From positions 620,001 to 684,000 of the forward strand of contig NZ_JBEPSD010000001.1 in NCBI RefSeq assembly GCF_040548735.1: 64,000 nucleotides of DNA. Reading direction: 5' to 3'. The position numbers and the translations under genes were made by a program. Under the pieces are notes generated by a model. That model saw only the letters and a list, made by a program, of their open reading frames with translations. It did no database searches and was not told where the DNA came from. The stretch is from Rhodanobacter soli. Its GTDB lineage: Bacteria; Pseudomonadota; Gammaproteobacteria; Xanthomonadales; Rhodanobacteraceae. The number at the start of each line of letters is the position of its first letter. Within the stretch, counting starts at the first letter, position 1. Of this stretch, positions 17,863 through 25,821 are shown piece after piece.

Positions 17863-19329
17863 ATGCCTATCCCGCGCCTAGCCAATCTGATCGATGGTCG
17901 CCTGCAGGCGCCCCACCACGATGCATGGCTGGAAGTGCACGAGCCGGCCACCGGTGCGGTGTTCGCTCATTGCCCCGATTCCAGTGCGGTGGACGTTGCC
18001 GCCGCGGTCGCCGCCGCCAGTCGTGCCGCACCCGGCTGGGCCGGCACGCCGATCGAACAGCGTGCACACCTGCTGCAGCGGCTGGCCGACCTGGTCGAGG
18101 CGCGGCTGGAGGAGTTCGCTGCGCTGGAATCGCGCGACAGCGGCAAGCCGCTGAGCCTCGCGCGCCGGCTCGACATCCCGCGCGCGGTCAGCAACCTGCG
18201 TTACTTCGCCGCCGCGATCACCGGCTGGGGCAGCGAATCGCATGCGATGGAAGCCGGCGTCATGGGCACCGGCGCGATCAACTACACCTTGCGCGAGCCG
18301 CTCGGCGTGGTCGGCTGCATCAGCCCGTGGAACCTGCCGCTGTACCTGTTCACCTGGAAGATCGCGCCGGCGCTGGCCGCCGGCAACACGGTGGTGGCCA
18401 AGCCGTCGGAAGTGACGCCGTGCACGGCCGCCCTGCTCGGCGAGCTGAGCATCGAGGCCGGCTTTCCGCCCGGCGTGCTGAACATCGTGCAAGGCCGCGG
18501 CCCCAGCGTGGGCCAGGCGATCGTGGAACATCCGGCGGTGAAGGCGATCTCCTTCACCGGCAGCACCGCCACCGGCGCGCGCATCGCCAGCGCGGCGGCC
18601 GCGCAGTTCAAGAAGGTGTCGCTGGAAATGGGCGGCAAGAATCCGGCGATCGTGTTCGCCGACGCCGATCTTTCCGACGCGAACCTGGACACCATCGTGC
18701 GCTCGGGCTTCGCCAACCAGGGCGAGATCTGCCTGTGCGGCTCGCGCCTGCTGGTGCAGCGCTCGGTCCTCGAAGCCTTCCGCGAGCGCTACCTGGCGCG
18801 CGTTCAGGCGCTGCGCGTGGGCGACCCGGGCGACGCGGACAGCGACCTCGGTGCGATGGTCTCGCAGGCGCACTACGACAAGGTGCTCGGCTGCATCGAA
18901 CAGGCCCGCGCCGAAGGCGGCCGCGTGTCGTGCGGCGGCGAGGCCATCACCTTGCCCGGCCGCTGCGCCGGCGGCTGGTTCATCGCGCCGACCGTGATCG
19001 AGGGCCTGCCGTCCGCGGCGCAGACCAACCAGCAGGAAATCTTCGGCCCGGTGGTCAGCCTGATTCCCTTCGCGGACGAGAACGAAGCGCTGGCGATCGC
19101 CAATGACAGCCGCTACGGTCTGGCCGCTTCGCTGTGGACACAGGACCTGTCCCGCGCGCACCGGCTCGCCGGCCAGCTCGAATTCGGCATCGTGTGGATC
19201 AACTGCTGGCTGCTGCGCGACCTGCGCACGCCGTTCGGCGGCGCCAAGCAATCCGGGCTCGGCCGCGAGGGCGGCAACGAGGCGCTGCATTTCTTCACCG
19301 AGCCGAAAAACATCTGCATTCGCTACTGA
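17863..19329 (+). CDS. ALDH8-type aldehyde dehydrogenase (2-aminomuconate or 2-hydroxymuconate semialdehyde dehydrogenase-like)
   Basis: A 488-residue NAD(P)-dependent aldehyde dehydrogenase. The general base is E255 in SLEMGGKNP and the nucleophile C290 in FANQGEICLCGSR; this GEICLC form is shared by ALDH8A1 and by bacterial 2-aminomuconic and 2-hydroxymuconic semialdehyde dehydrogenases. With the downstream aminomuconate deaminase-like gene the best guess is 2-aminomuconic semialdehyde oxidation in the kynurenine pathway. ATG at 17863 is preferred over an in-frame codon at 17827. It follows the SDR gene by 102 bp and precedes the carbonic anhydrase gene by 14 bp. Confidence 0.88.
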   Translation: MPIPRLANLIDGRLQAPHHDAWLEVHEPATGAVFAHCPDSSAVDVAAAVAAASRAAPGWAGTPIEQRAHLLQRLADLVEARLEEFAALESRDSGKPLSLARRLDIPRAVSNLRYFAAAITGWGSESHAMEAGVMGTGAINYTLREPLGVVGCISPWNLPLYLFTWKIAPALAAGNTVVAKPSEVTPCTAALLGELSIEAGFPPGVLNIVQGRGPSVGQAIVEHPAVKAISFTGSTATGARIASAAAAQFKKVSLEMGGKNPAIVFADADLSDANLDTIVRSGFANQGEICLCGSRLLVQRSVLEAFRERYLARVQALRVGDPGDADSDLGAMVSQAHYDKVLGCIEQARAEGGRVSCGGEAITLPGRCAGGWFIAPTVIEGLPSAAQTNQQEIFGPVVSLIPFADENEALAIANDSRYGLAASLWTQDLSRAHRLAGQLEFGIVWINCWLLRDLRTPFGGAKQSGLGREGGNEALHFFTEPKNICIRY

Positions 19330-19343
19330 CGGGAACCAGGATA

Positions 19344-20012
19344 TTGAACAACCCACTACAGGAATTGATCGACAGCAACCGCCGCTGGTCGGCCGCCGTG
19401 TGCGCGGAGGACCCGCATTTCTTCGAGCGCCTGGCCAAACAGCAGGCGCCGAAATACCTGTGGATCGGCTGCTCCGATTCGCGCGTACCGGCGACCCAGA
19501 TCGTCGACCTGCCGCCGGGCGAGATCTTCGTGCAGCGCAACGTCGCCAACGTGGTGTCGCACACCGACCTCAACTGCCTCAGCACGGTGCAGTTCGCGGT
19601 AGACATCCTCAAGGTGGAGCACATCATCATCGTCGGGCACTACGGCTGCGGCGGCGTCCAGGCGGTGCTGGACGAGCGCCGGCTCGGCCTGGTCGACAAC
19701 TGGCTGCGACACGTGGGCGAGGTGGCCGAAAAGCATTCCGCGATGCTTGCCGCGCTGGACCTGATGCAACTGCGCAACAACCGCCTGTGCGAGCTCAACG
19801 CGATCGAGCAGGTCTCGAACATCTGCCACACCACGATGGTGATGGACGCGTGGGAGCGCGGCCAGCCGCTGTCGGTGCACGCGTGGTGCTACAGCCTGGA
19901 CAACGGCCACGTGAACGACCTGGACATGCACGTCCACTCGCGCGAATCGCTGCTGCCGGCGTACCACCATGCGATGCAGCAGCTGATGCGCACGCCGGAG
20001 CCGCGCGGATGA
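19344..20012 (+). CDS. can: Beta-carbonic anhydrase (Can-like), TTG start
   Basis: A 222-residue cytosolic zinc enzyme interconverting CO2 and bicarbonate. Zinc ligands and the catalytic dyad are clear: C43-SD45SR47 in WIGCSDSRVP, and H99-YGC102GG. The chain closely tracks E. coli Can through NNWLRHV and DAWERGQ. No ATG suits the N-terminus; the TTG at 19344 gives MNNPLQELIDSN, has CAGG just upstream and follows the ALDH stop by 14 bp. It overlaps the next gene by four bases. Its place inside a catabolic operon suggests handling of CO2 released by an upstream decarboxylase. Confidence 0.92.
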   Translation: MNNPLQELIDSNRRWSAAVCAEDPHFFERLAKQQAPKYLWIGCSDSRVPATQIVDLPPGEIFVQRNVANVVSHTDLNCLSTVQFAVDILKVEHIIIVGHYGCGGVQAVLDERRLGLVDNWLRHVGEVAEKHSAMLAALDLMQLRNNRLCELNAIEQVSNICHTTMVMDAWERGQPLSVHAWCYSLDNGHVNDLDMHVHSRESLLPAYHHAMQQLMRTPEPRG

Positions 20013-20437
20013 GCGAGGCGATCCGCACCGACGCCGCCCCCGCGCCGGTCGGCGCCTACCCGCATGCTCGGCGCGTCGGCAACCTGCTGTTCCTGTCCGG
20101 CGTGGGCCCGCGCCAACCCGGCAGCAACGCGATCCCCGGCAACGTCCACGACGCGGACGGCCGGCTGGTCGGCTACGACATCGAGGCGCAGTGCCGGCAG
20201 GTGTTCGCCAACGTGCGCGCCGTGCTCGAAGCCAGTGGGGCCGCATGGGCCGACCTGGTCGACGTCACCGTGTTCCTCACCGACATGCAGCGCGATTTCG
20301 CCACCTACAACCGGCTATATGCGGAACATTTCGCCGGCATCGACGCCTGCCGCACCACCGTGGGCATCGACGCGCTGCCGACGCCGATCGCGATCGAACT
20401 GAAGTGCATCGCCGCCCTGCCGGCGCAGCCGCGCTGA
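20009..20437 (+). CDS. RidA/YjgF-family protein, 2-aminomuconate deaminase-like
   Basis: A 142-residue trimeric-fold enamine/imine deaminase family protein. GAYPHARRVGNLLFLSG, YNRLYAEHFAG and CRTTVGIDALPTPIAIELKCIA match the branch that includes 2-aminomuconate deaminase (AmnD/NbaF), which converts 2-aminomuconate to 4-oxalocrotonate with ammonia release. The ATG overlaps the carbonic anhydrase stop (ATGA), so translation is coupled. Generic RidA housekeeping activity is the alternative. Confidence 0.85.
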   Translation: MSEAIRTDAAPAPVGAYPHARRVGNLLFLSGVGPRQPGSNAIPGNVHDADGRLVGYDIEAQCRQVFANVRAVLEASGAAWADLVDVTVFLTDMQRDFATYNRLYAEHFAGIDACRTTVGIDALPTPIAIELKCIAALPAQPR

Positions 20438-20473
20438 TTTCCCTCGACCGGCGCGCGGGCAAGTCGCGCACAT

Positions 20474-20507
20474 GAAAAACCCCGCCGGTCTGCACCGGCG
20501 GGGTTTT
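20474..20507. terminator. Intrinsic terminator after the SDR-ALDH-can-ridA operon
   Basis: Stem CCCCGCCGGT/ACCGGCGGGG with a CTGC loop, five A before and four T after. It can serve the plus-strand operon and the convergent Ala/His-rich gene. Confidence 0.93.
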
Positions 20508-20525
20508 CGATTCACGACAACACGA

Positions 20526-20786
20526 TCAACCCGCCGACGTTGTCGCCGGAGCCGGGTTGGCGGCAGGAGCCGCGGCCTTGTGGCTCTTGTGATGGGACTT
20601 GTGGTGGTGCGACTTGTGGTGCATGGCGGTCTTCGGCGCCGCGTCAGCCGCGGCAGCGGGAGCCGCCGCAGGAGTTTCCTGCGTCGCCGGAGCAGCCGCC
20701 TGCGGGGCAGCGGCCTGGGCCAGCACGGAACCGGAAAGCGCAACGCCAGCCACAAGCAGGGAAGCGATCAGAAGTTTACGCATCAT
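20526..20786 (-). CDS. Small secreted Ala/His/Lys-rich low-complexity protein
   Basis: An 86-residue protein with a clear signal peptide (MMRKLLIASLLVAGVALSG, predicted cleavage after VLAQA). The mature part alternates Ala/Pro-rich stretches with the block HHKSHHHKSHHKSHK around residues 58-72. No family is recognised; histidine clusters could bind Zn, Ni or Cu, and the Ala/Pro segments look disordered. It sits alone on the minus strand, ending next to the convergent terminator. Two start codons in tandem (20786, 20783) are possible. Confidence 0.7.
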   Translation of the reverse strand: MMRKLLIASLLVAGVALSGSVLAQAAAPQAAAPATQETPAAAPAAAADAAPKTAMHHKSHHHKSHHKSHKAAAPAANPAPATTSAG

Positions 20787-20974
20787 GATGTCGAGCCTCG
20801 GACGATTAAGGTATCGCGAACCCGGCCGGAACCCGGCGACTCGGGTGGCGCGACGGACTGACGATGCGACGCCGATGGGATACGAAGGCTGAATGCAACA
20901 CGCGGTTTCGTGCGCAATATGCACACAGGATCTTGACTTTCCCCGTATCCGATTACGCCCGTAATTATTTACGC

Positions 20975-21754
20975 TCAGACCAGGCAGGCCTGCAGCATCC
21001 GGCCGATCAAATCCTGCACCGCCGGCGCCTTCGCCTCGTCGTACGCGAAGCTCTCCTCGTCCATGTAGTTGAGCTGTGCCAGCTCCAGCTGCACGGCCTG
21101 CACGCCAGTCGCGGGCGTGCCGTAATGACGCGTGATGTAACCACCCTTGAAGCGGCCGTTGATGGCGAAGCTGAAGCGCTCCTGCGACTCCAGGCAAGCC
21201 TGCAAGCGCGCCTGCAACTCCGGGCTGCTACTCGTGCCGGCCGCCGTGCCGAGATTGAAATCCGGCAGCCGCCCCTCGAACAGCATGGGGACCCGGCTGC
21301 GGATCGAATGCCCTTCCCACAGCACCGCCCGACCGTGCTCCGCACACAGCCGTGCAAGTTCCTGCGCGATGGCCTGATGGTAAGGCCGCCAGTAATCGTT
21401 TATGCGCCGTTGAATTTCAGCGTCATCCGGCTCGCTGCCATCCCGGTACAGCGGCTCCCCATCGAAGCCGATCGCCGGCACCAGGCCGGTCTCGCGCTGC
21501 CCCGGATACAGCGCATGACCATCGACGGGGCGGTTCAGGTCGATCACGTAGCGCGAGGCCATCGGCTTCAGCACGCTGGCCCCCAACGCCTGGGCCAGCG
21601 GCTCGTACAACCGGCCGACATGCCAGTCGGTATCCGGCGCACGGCGCGCCGCCGGACGCATCCGTGCGGCGATATCGTCGGGAATGAAGCTGCCGTCGTG
21701 CGGCAGGCTGATCAACAGCGGCACGCGGCCGCGCTGCAAGGTGAATGTGGTCAT
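20975..21754 (-). CDS. hutG: N-formylglutamate deformylase
   Basis: A 259-residue member of the N-formylglutamate amidohydrolase family, which hydrolyses N-formyl-L-glutamate to glutamate and formate at the end of one histidine degradation route. Family motifs SLPHDGSFIPDDI near residue 16, DLNRP, and LWEGHSIRS with the metal-binding histidine are present, as is NGRFKGGYITRHYG. No other hut genes are in the window, so it may be part of a dispersed pathway. Confidence 0.9.
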   Translation of the reverse strand: MTTFTLQRGRVPLLISLPHDGSFIPDDIAARMRPAARRAPDTDWHVGRLYEPLAQALGASVLKPMASRYVIDLNRPVDGHALYPGQRETGLVPAIGFDGEPLYRDGSEPDDAEIQRRINDYWRPYHQAIAQELARLCAEHGRAVLWEGHSIRSRVPMLFEGRLPDFNLGTAAGTSSSPELQARLQACLESQERFSFAINGRFKGGYITRHYGTPATGVQAVQLELAQLNYMDEESFAYDEAKAPAVQDLIGRMLQACLV

Positions 21755-21870
21755 CGACGCATTCTACCCAGTCCGCCACCACAGTCCCGTTTCCGCCGGG
21801 GCCGGACGGAGGCTTGCCTGCCGGAGCATACAGAGGCACGCTAGCCATGGGTCATCCACGGGGGTTGAAC

Positions 21871-23220
21871 ATGCTGGGCAGCGTGCCGTTTCGAATGGTT
21901 TCCATTGCGCTTTGCATGGCCGCATCACTTCTCCCCTCGGCGCTGGCTCAGGATTTCAGCCCTGCCGCCATCGAGATGTTCCATGGGCTGAGGCAGCAGC
22001 CCAACGACCTGGCCCGCTACGTCTACCTGGTCAAGACGGTGCAGGCACTTCCCGTCGCCGACCGGCCGCTCGCCATGCAGATGTTCGCTTCGGTCGAGAA
22101 CGAACTGGGCCTTTACAACGAGGCGCTTCGCGACTTCCCGCTCAAGAGCCACGTTGCGGCGGATACCGCCATTCCCACGGCGGCGCAATGGAAAGCCGCC
22201 GACGCCACCGACGTCATCATGCAGCAGGCAGCCGACCGCCGCATCGTGCTGATCAACGAGGCGCACCACGACGCCCACACCCGGCAACTCACTCTTGCCC
22301 TGCTGCCACGCCTGCGCGCGCTCGGATTCGACTATTTCGCGGCGGAGGCGCTGCTCAACAAGGACGCCAGGTTGATGAACCGCGGCTACCCGATCGGGAC
22401 CAGCGGCAGCGAATACCTCCACGAACCCTCGTATGGCGAAATCGTGCGCACAGCGATCAAGCTGGGCTTCAAGGTCGTGTCCTATGACGTGGACAGCGGC
22501 ACCACGCAGGAACGTGAAACCGGGCAGGCCAGAAACCTGTACCGGAAGGTGTTCGCCAAGGACCCTGACGCCCGGCTGTTCGTCCACGCCGGCTATGCGC
22601 ATATCGACAAGGCGAAGGGGCGCTTGGGCAACACCGTGCCGATGGCCATGCAGCTGCAGCAACTGACCGGCATCGCGCCGCTGTCGATCGACCAGACCCA
22701 GTTCCGCGAGCAGGTCCCGAGCGAATCGGACGCATACTCGGAACTGGTCAAGAATTTTCCTTCCGAAGGCCCCTTCGTCCTGGTCGATCGCAGCACCGGC
22801 AAACCGTGGAGTGCGCATCCGGATCGATACGACGTCAACGTGCTACTGCCACCCGCCGCAGGCCAAGGAGCCGTCGAAAGCGGCTATACCCAGCCATCGA
22901 CGATCGTGCACGATATGGTCAGGAAACAGTCCATGTTGGCGCATTTCGTCAACACGCAGCGCCCGGAATGGCTGACGCTGAATGACGAACGCTTCCCGTA
23001 CACGATCAGCACGACGCTGTGCCGGGTCACCACGCCCTGCGTCGTCGATGCGCACTACGTCGACGAAGACGAGGACGCCATCGCCGCCGACCGTTATGCC
23101 TTCATGCAGGGCGACACCGTGAGCAAGCTGTATCTCCGACCCGGTCGCTACCGGCTGCGCGCCTGGGACATCCGCGGCAGGACCTTGTCTCAGCAGGTCA
23201 TCACGATCAGGGAGCGCTGA
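21871..23220 (+). CDS. Secreted protein with NEAHHD motif, tandem paralogue 1 (EreA/ChaN-like fold suspected)
   Basis: A 449-residue exported protein with signal peptide ending SALAQ. The conserved core reads IVLINEAHHDAHTR (N129-D134), then LPRLRALGFDYFAAEAL, HEPSYGEIVRTAIKLGF and RLFVHAGYAHIDKAKGRLGN. Such a glutamate plus two histidines after a beta strand recalls the erythromycin-esterase/ChaN/TraB-TIKI superfamily, but this is a pattern-level guess. A C-terminal beta-rich region ends LYLRPGRYRLRAWDIRG. The ATG at 21871 is chosen because it aligns with the start of the second copy. By eye about three quarters of residues are shared with the next gene, and upstream sequences are similar too. 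Confidence 0.75.
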   Translation: MLGSVPFRMVSIALCMAASLLPSALAQDFSPAAIEMFHGLRQQPNDLARYVYLVKTVQALPVADRPLAMQMFASVENELGLYNEALRDFPLKSHVAADTAIPTAAQWKAADATDVIMQQAADRRIVLINEAHHDAHTRQLTLALLPRLRALGFDYFAAEALLNKDARLMNRGYPIGTSGSEYLHEPSYGEIVRTAIKLGFKVVSYDVDSGTTQERETGQARNLYRKVFAKDPDARLFVHAGYAHIDKAKGRLGNTVPMAMQLQQLTGIAPLSIDQTQFREQVPSESDAYSELVKNFPSEGPFVLVDRSTGKPWSAHPDRYDVNVLLPPAAGQGAVESGYTQPSTIVHDMVRKQSMLAHFVNTQRPEWLTLNDERFPYTISTTLCRVTTPCVVDAHYVDEDEDAIAADRYAFMQGDTVSKLYLRPGRYRLRAWDIRGRTLSQQVITIRER

Positions 23221-23428
23221 TCCCAGGGCACCGGCATATATGAAGCCGGTTCGGGTCGATCCTTCCGCCGGTCCGTGCGCACCGGTTTTGTGTGTGTTCC
23301 GGAAACTCCCGCCAACACATCGCTGCGCGAAGCCTTCATCGGGCCGTTGCGGCGGGCAGGTTCGATTGATACTTGCCTGGTGGCAGGTTCAGGGGCACGC
23401 TGGCCATAACCCATCCCGAGACTCGACC

Positions 23429-24760
23429 ATGCCGAACTGGGCTCCCCGAGTGGCTTTCATCGCGATCGGCCTTGCCATGCCGCTGACTGCGCCCCTATCC
23501 GCGCAGGATTACAGCCCGGACGCGGTCAGCATGTTCCACGAGCTGAAGCAACAGCCCAACGACCTGGCTCGCTACGCATACCTGATCAGGGAGATACCGA
23601 GGCTTCCTGTTTCCGACCAGCAGCTGGCGATGCAGATGTTCGCTTCGGTCGAGAACGAACTGGGGCTTTACAACGAGGCTGTCCACGACTTCCCGCTGAA
23701 GAGCTATATCGCGGTGGACGCCACCTTGCCGACGCCGGCCGAGTGGAAGCCCGCCGATGCCGCCGAGGTCATCACGCAACTCGCCGCCGACCGCCGCATC
23801 GTGTTGATCAACGAGGCGCATCACGATGCCCACACCCGGCTGCTGACGCTAACCCTGCTGCCCCGGCTGCGTGCACTCGGATTCGACTACTTCGCCGTGG
23901 AAGCGCTATCGGACAAAGATGACCAGCTGATGCAGCGCGGTTATCCGGTCAGGGACAGCGGCACCGAGTACCTGCACGAACCCACCTACGGCGACATCGT
24001 GCGGACGGCGATCAAGTTGGGATTCACCCTGGTGCCCTACGACGCGGACACGGGCACGGATCGCGAAGCCGGACAAGCGAACAACCTGTACCGGAAGGTA
24101 TTCGCAAGGGATCCCCACGCCCGGCTCTTCGTGCATGCCGGTTACGCGCATATCGACAAGGCAAAGGGGCGCCTGGGCAATACGGCGCCAATGGCCATGC
24201 ACCTGCAGCAGCTGACCGATATCGAGCCGCTGTCGATCGACCAGACCCAGTTCCGCGAGCAGCTTCCCGGCAAGCCGGATGCCTATCAGCAACTGATCAA
24301 GGATTTCCCGCCGAACGGCCCCACCGTACTGGTCAACCGCAGCACAGGCAGGCCGTGGAGCGCCCATCCCGACCGGTATGACCTCAACGTATTGCTGCCC
24401 CCCGCCGACACAGGCGGCGTCGAGAGTGGCTACATCCAGCCCTTGACGACCGTGCGCGACACCGACCGCGACCATCTCATGCTGGCGAATCGCCTCAACA
24501 AGCAGCGCCCCGACTGGTTGACTCTGCGCAACGAGCGCATCCCGTACGCGATCAGGACAACACTGTGCAAGACACGCTTCCCTTGCGTCGTCGACGCGCA
24601 TTACGTCAACGAGCCCGACGAAGCCATCGCTGCCGACCGTTACGCGTTCATGCAGGGCGACGCCGCAAGCAGGCTCTATCTTCGCCCCGGACGCTATCGC
24701 CTGCGCGCCTGGGACATCCGCGGCAAAACTTTGTCCCAAAAGATCATCGCGGTGCACTAA
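23429..24760 (+). CDS. Secreted protein with NEAHHD motif, tandem paralogue 2
   Basis: A 443-residue second copy of the preceding gene, with signal peptide MPNWAPRVAFIAIGLAM ending PLSAQ. The same NEAHHDAHTR motif, HAGYAHIDKAKG block and C-terminal RPGRYRLRAWDIRGKTLSQ are kept. The region just before the ATG (GGGGCACGCTGGCC) matches that of copy 1 (AGGCACGCTAGCC), so promoter and coding region were duplicated together. Divergence is spread over the gene, which indicates an old duplication under selection and not a recent assembly artefact. Function is unknown; see copy 1. Confidence 0.75.
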   Translation: MPNWAPRVAFIAIGLAMPLTAPLSAQDYSPDAVSMFHELKQQPNDLARYAYLIREIPRLPVSDQQLAMQMFASVENELGLYNEAVHDFPLKSYIAVDATLPTPAEWKPADAAEVITQLAADRRIVLINEAHHDAHTRLLTLTLLPRLRALGFDYFAVEALSDKDDQLMQRGYPVRDSGTEYLHEPTYGDIVRTAIKLGFTLVPYDADTGTDREAGQANNLYRKVFARDPHARLFVHAGYAHIDKAKGRLGNTAPMAMHLQQLTDIEPLSIDQTQFREQLPGKPDAYQQLIKDFPPNGPTVLVNRSTGRPWSAHPDRYDLNVLLPPADTGGVESGYIQPLTTVRDTDRDHLMLANRLNKQRPDWLTLRNERIPYAIRTTLCKTRFPCVVDAHYVNEPDEAIAADRYAFMQGDAASRLYLRPGRYRLRAWDIRGKTLSQKIIAVH

Positions 24761-24846
24761 CCCAGGCCCCGGCAAGCACGCTTACATGCGGATCGGCGCC
24801 ACGGGCACGACGTCTGGCTCCTCGCGGGTCGATACAAAGCCGCTTA

Positions 24847-25035
24847 TCCGAAGCACAGCACTACACGTCTGCCGACCTGATCGCCGCCGCCAGTGATGCG
24901 GCAAGGCGATGGCACTTCAATCCGCAGATGAAGGGCGGGAAGCCGATCGACGGCTACGCGCGCGTGCCGGTCAAATTCGACCTGACGCCGCTTCCGCATG
25001 GGGCCAGCAGCGATCAAGTTGAGAAACTGAATTGA
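24847..25035 (+). pseudogene. TonB C-terminal domain remnant
   Basis: The frame ending at 25035 encodes SADLIAAASDAARRWHFNPQ followed by a GGKPIDGYARVPVKF stretch, the hallmark end of TonB C-terminal domains (alpha helix then RVPVxF strand). No start codon, membrane anchor or proline-rich linker precedes it; upstream lies the spacer after paralogue 2. It is best read as the 3' stub of a lost TonB-like gene, with an AT-rich stretch just after it. Confidence 0.6.
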
Positions 25036-25112
25036 AAATGCAAAAAAATGCATTGATTTGCATATGAATTATTGAATTGATAACCTCGGTACGCCCCAGC
25101 CGAGGTTGTCTC
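25036..25112 (+). promoter_or_regulatory. AT-rich leader with Shine-Dalgarno-masking hairpin before the NlpC/P60 gene
   Basis: 25036-25081 is strikingly AT-rich for this genome and likely holds the promoter. AACCTCGG (25082-25089) then pairs perfectly with CCGAGGTT (25100-25107), and the 3' arm contains GAGG, the ribosome site seven bases before the GTG start at 25113. The hairpin would hide that site. Confidence 0.55.
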
Positions 25113-25688
25113 GTGAGTCCGCAGCCCGTCGCCCAATGCACCCTGTCGTTATCGTTACCGCGGGTCGCGCGCGGGGCGCTGCTTTTCTCTGCGATCGCCT
25201 TGCTGGCCGCGTGCGCCAGCAGTCCGCAACGGCGCCAGCCCACTTACAAGACCTCGCACTCGGCGCTGGCCGACCTGCCGCCGCGCGCACCTTCGGCCGC
25301 CAGTGCCGGGGAGGCGAACGACATCCTGTTCCGCGCGATCGGACTGGTCGGCACGCCATACCGCTGGGGCGGCAATACCCCCGCCGGCGGCTTCGACTGC
25401 AGCGGCCTGATCGACTACATCTATCGCACCGCCGCCGGCATCAGGCTGCCGCGCACCTCGCACGACATGGCCGCGATGGACGCCCGCAAGGTGCGCAAGA
25501 TGACCCAGCTGGCCAGTGGTGACCTGGTGTTCTTCGACATCGGCGGCGCGATCAGCCACGTCGGCGTGTACGTCGGCAAGGGGCGTTTCGTGCACGCGCC
25601 GAACAGCGGCGGCACGGTGCGGCTGGACGATATCGACGGGCCGTATTGGGGAGATCATTTTGCCTATGGGAGGCGGGTGCTGGATTGA
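25113..25688 (+). CDS. NlpC/P60-family lipoprotein (D,L-endopeptidase-like)
   Basis: A 191-residue lipoprotein predicted to cut peptidoglycan stem peptides in the periplasm. After a signal peptide with lipobox LLAAC, the NlpC/P60 domain carries catalytic C96 (GGFDCSGL), H149 (ISHVGVYVG) and the third residue H161 (VHAPNSGG). PYRWGGNTPAGGF just before C96 is canonical. The GTG start is chosen for its GAGG seven bases upstream; a TTG at 25077 is the alternative. The gene ends at a terminator shared with convergent slyD. Confidence 0.9.
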   Translation: MSPQPVAQCTLSLSLPRVARGALLFSAIALLAACASSPQRRQPTYKTSHSALADLPPRAPSAASAGEANDILFRAIGLVGTPYRWGGNTPAGGFDCSGLIDYIYRTAAGIRLPRTSHDMAAMDARKVRKMTQLASGDLVFFDIGGAISHVGVYVGKGRFVHAPNSGGTVRLDDIDGPYWGDHFAYGRRVLD

Positions 25689-25772
25689 TCATCCGGGCTG
25701 GATGAAAAGCTGGGCTTGCGGTAAGCCGGAGCTCCCCTCTCCAACTCTCCCCCACGGGGGAGAGGGCAAACG

Positions 25773-25799
25773 AAAAACGGCGCCCGAGGGCGCCGTTTT
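25773..25799. terminator. Bidirectional intrinsic terminator between NlpC/P60 gene and slyD
   Basis: Stem ACGGCGCC/GGCGCCGT with a CGAG loop, flanked by A4 and T-runs. A further CCTCTCC...GGGAGAGGG inverted repeat of the genome's REP-like class lies just before it (about 25736-25766). Confidence 0.92.
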
Positions 25800-25821
25800 G
25801 CTCTGACTTTCGACTTGCCAG

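Noticed and set aside
22000..24760. Tandem paralogues as an assembly duplication
   Set aside because: The copies differ throughout at protein level (about one residue in four by eye) and have different signal peptides, so they are genuine old paralogues.
25030..25081. AT-rich stretch with TGCAAA-like inverted repeats as an insertion sequence end
   Set aside because: No transposase, no matching terminal repeat and no target duplication could be seen; a promoter or a scar explains it equally well.
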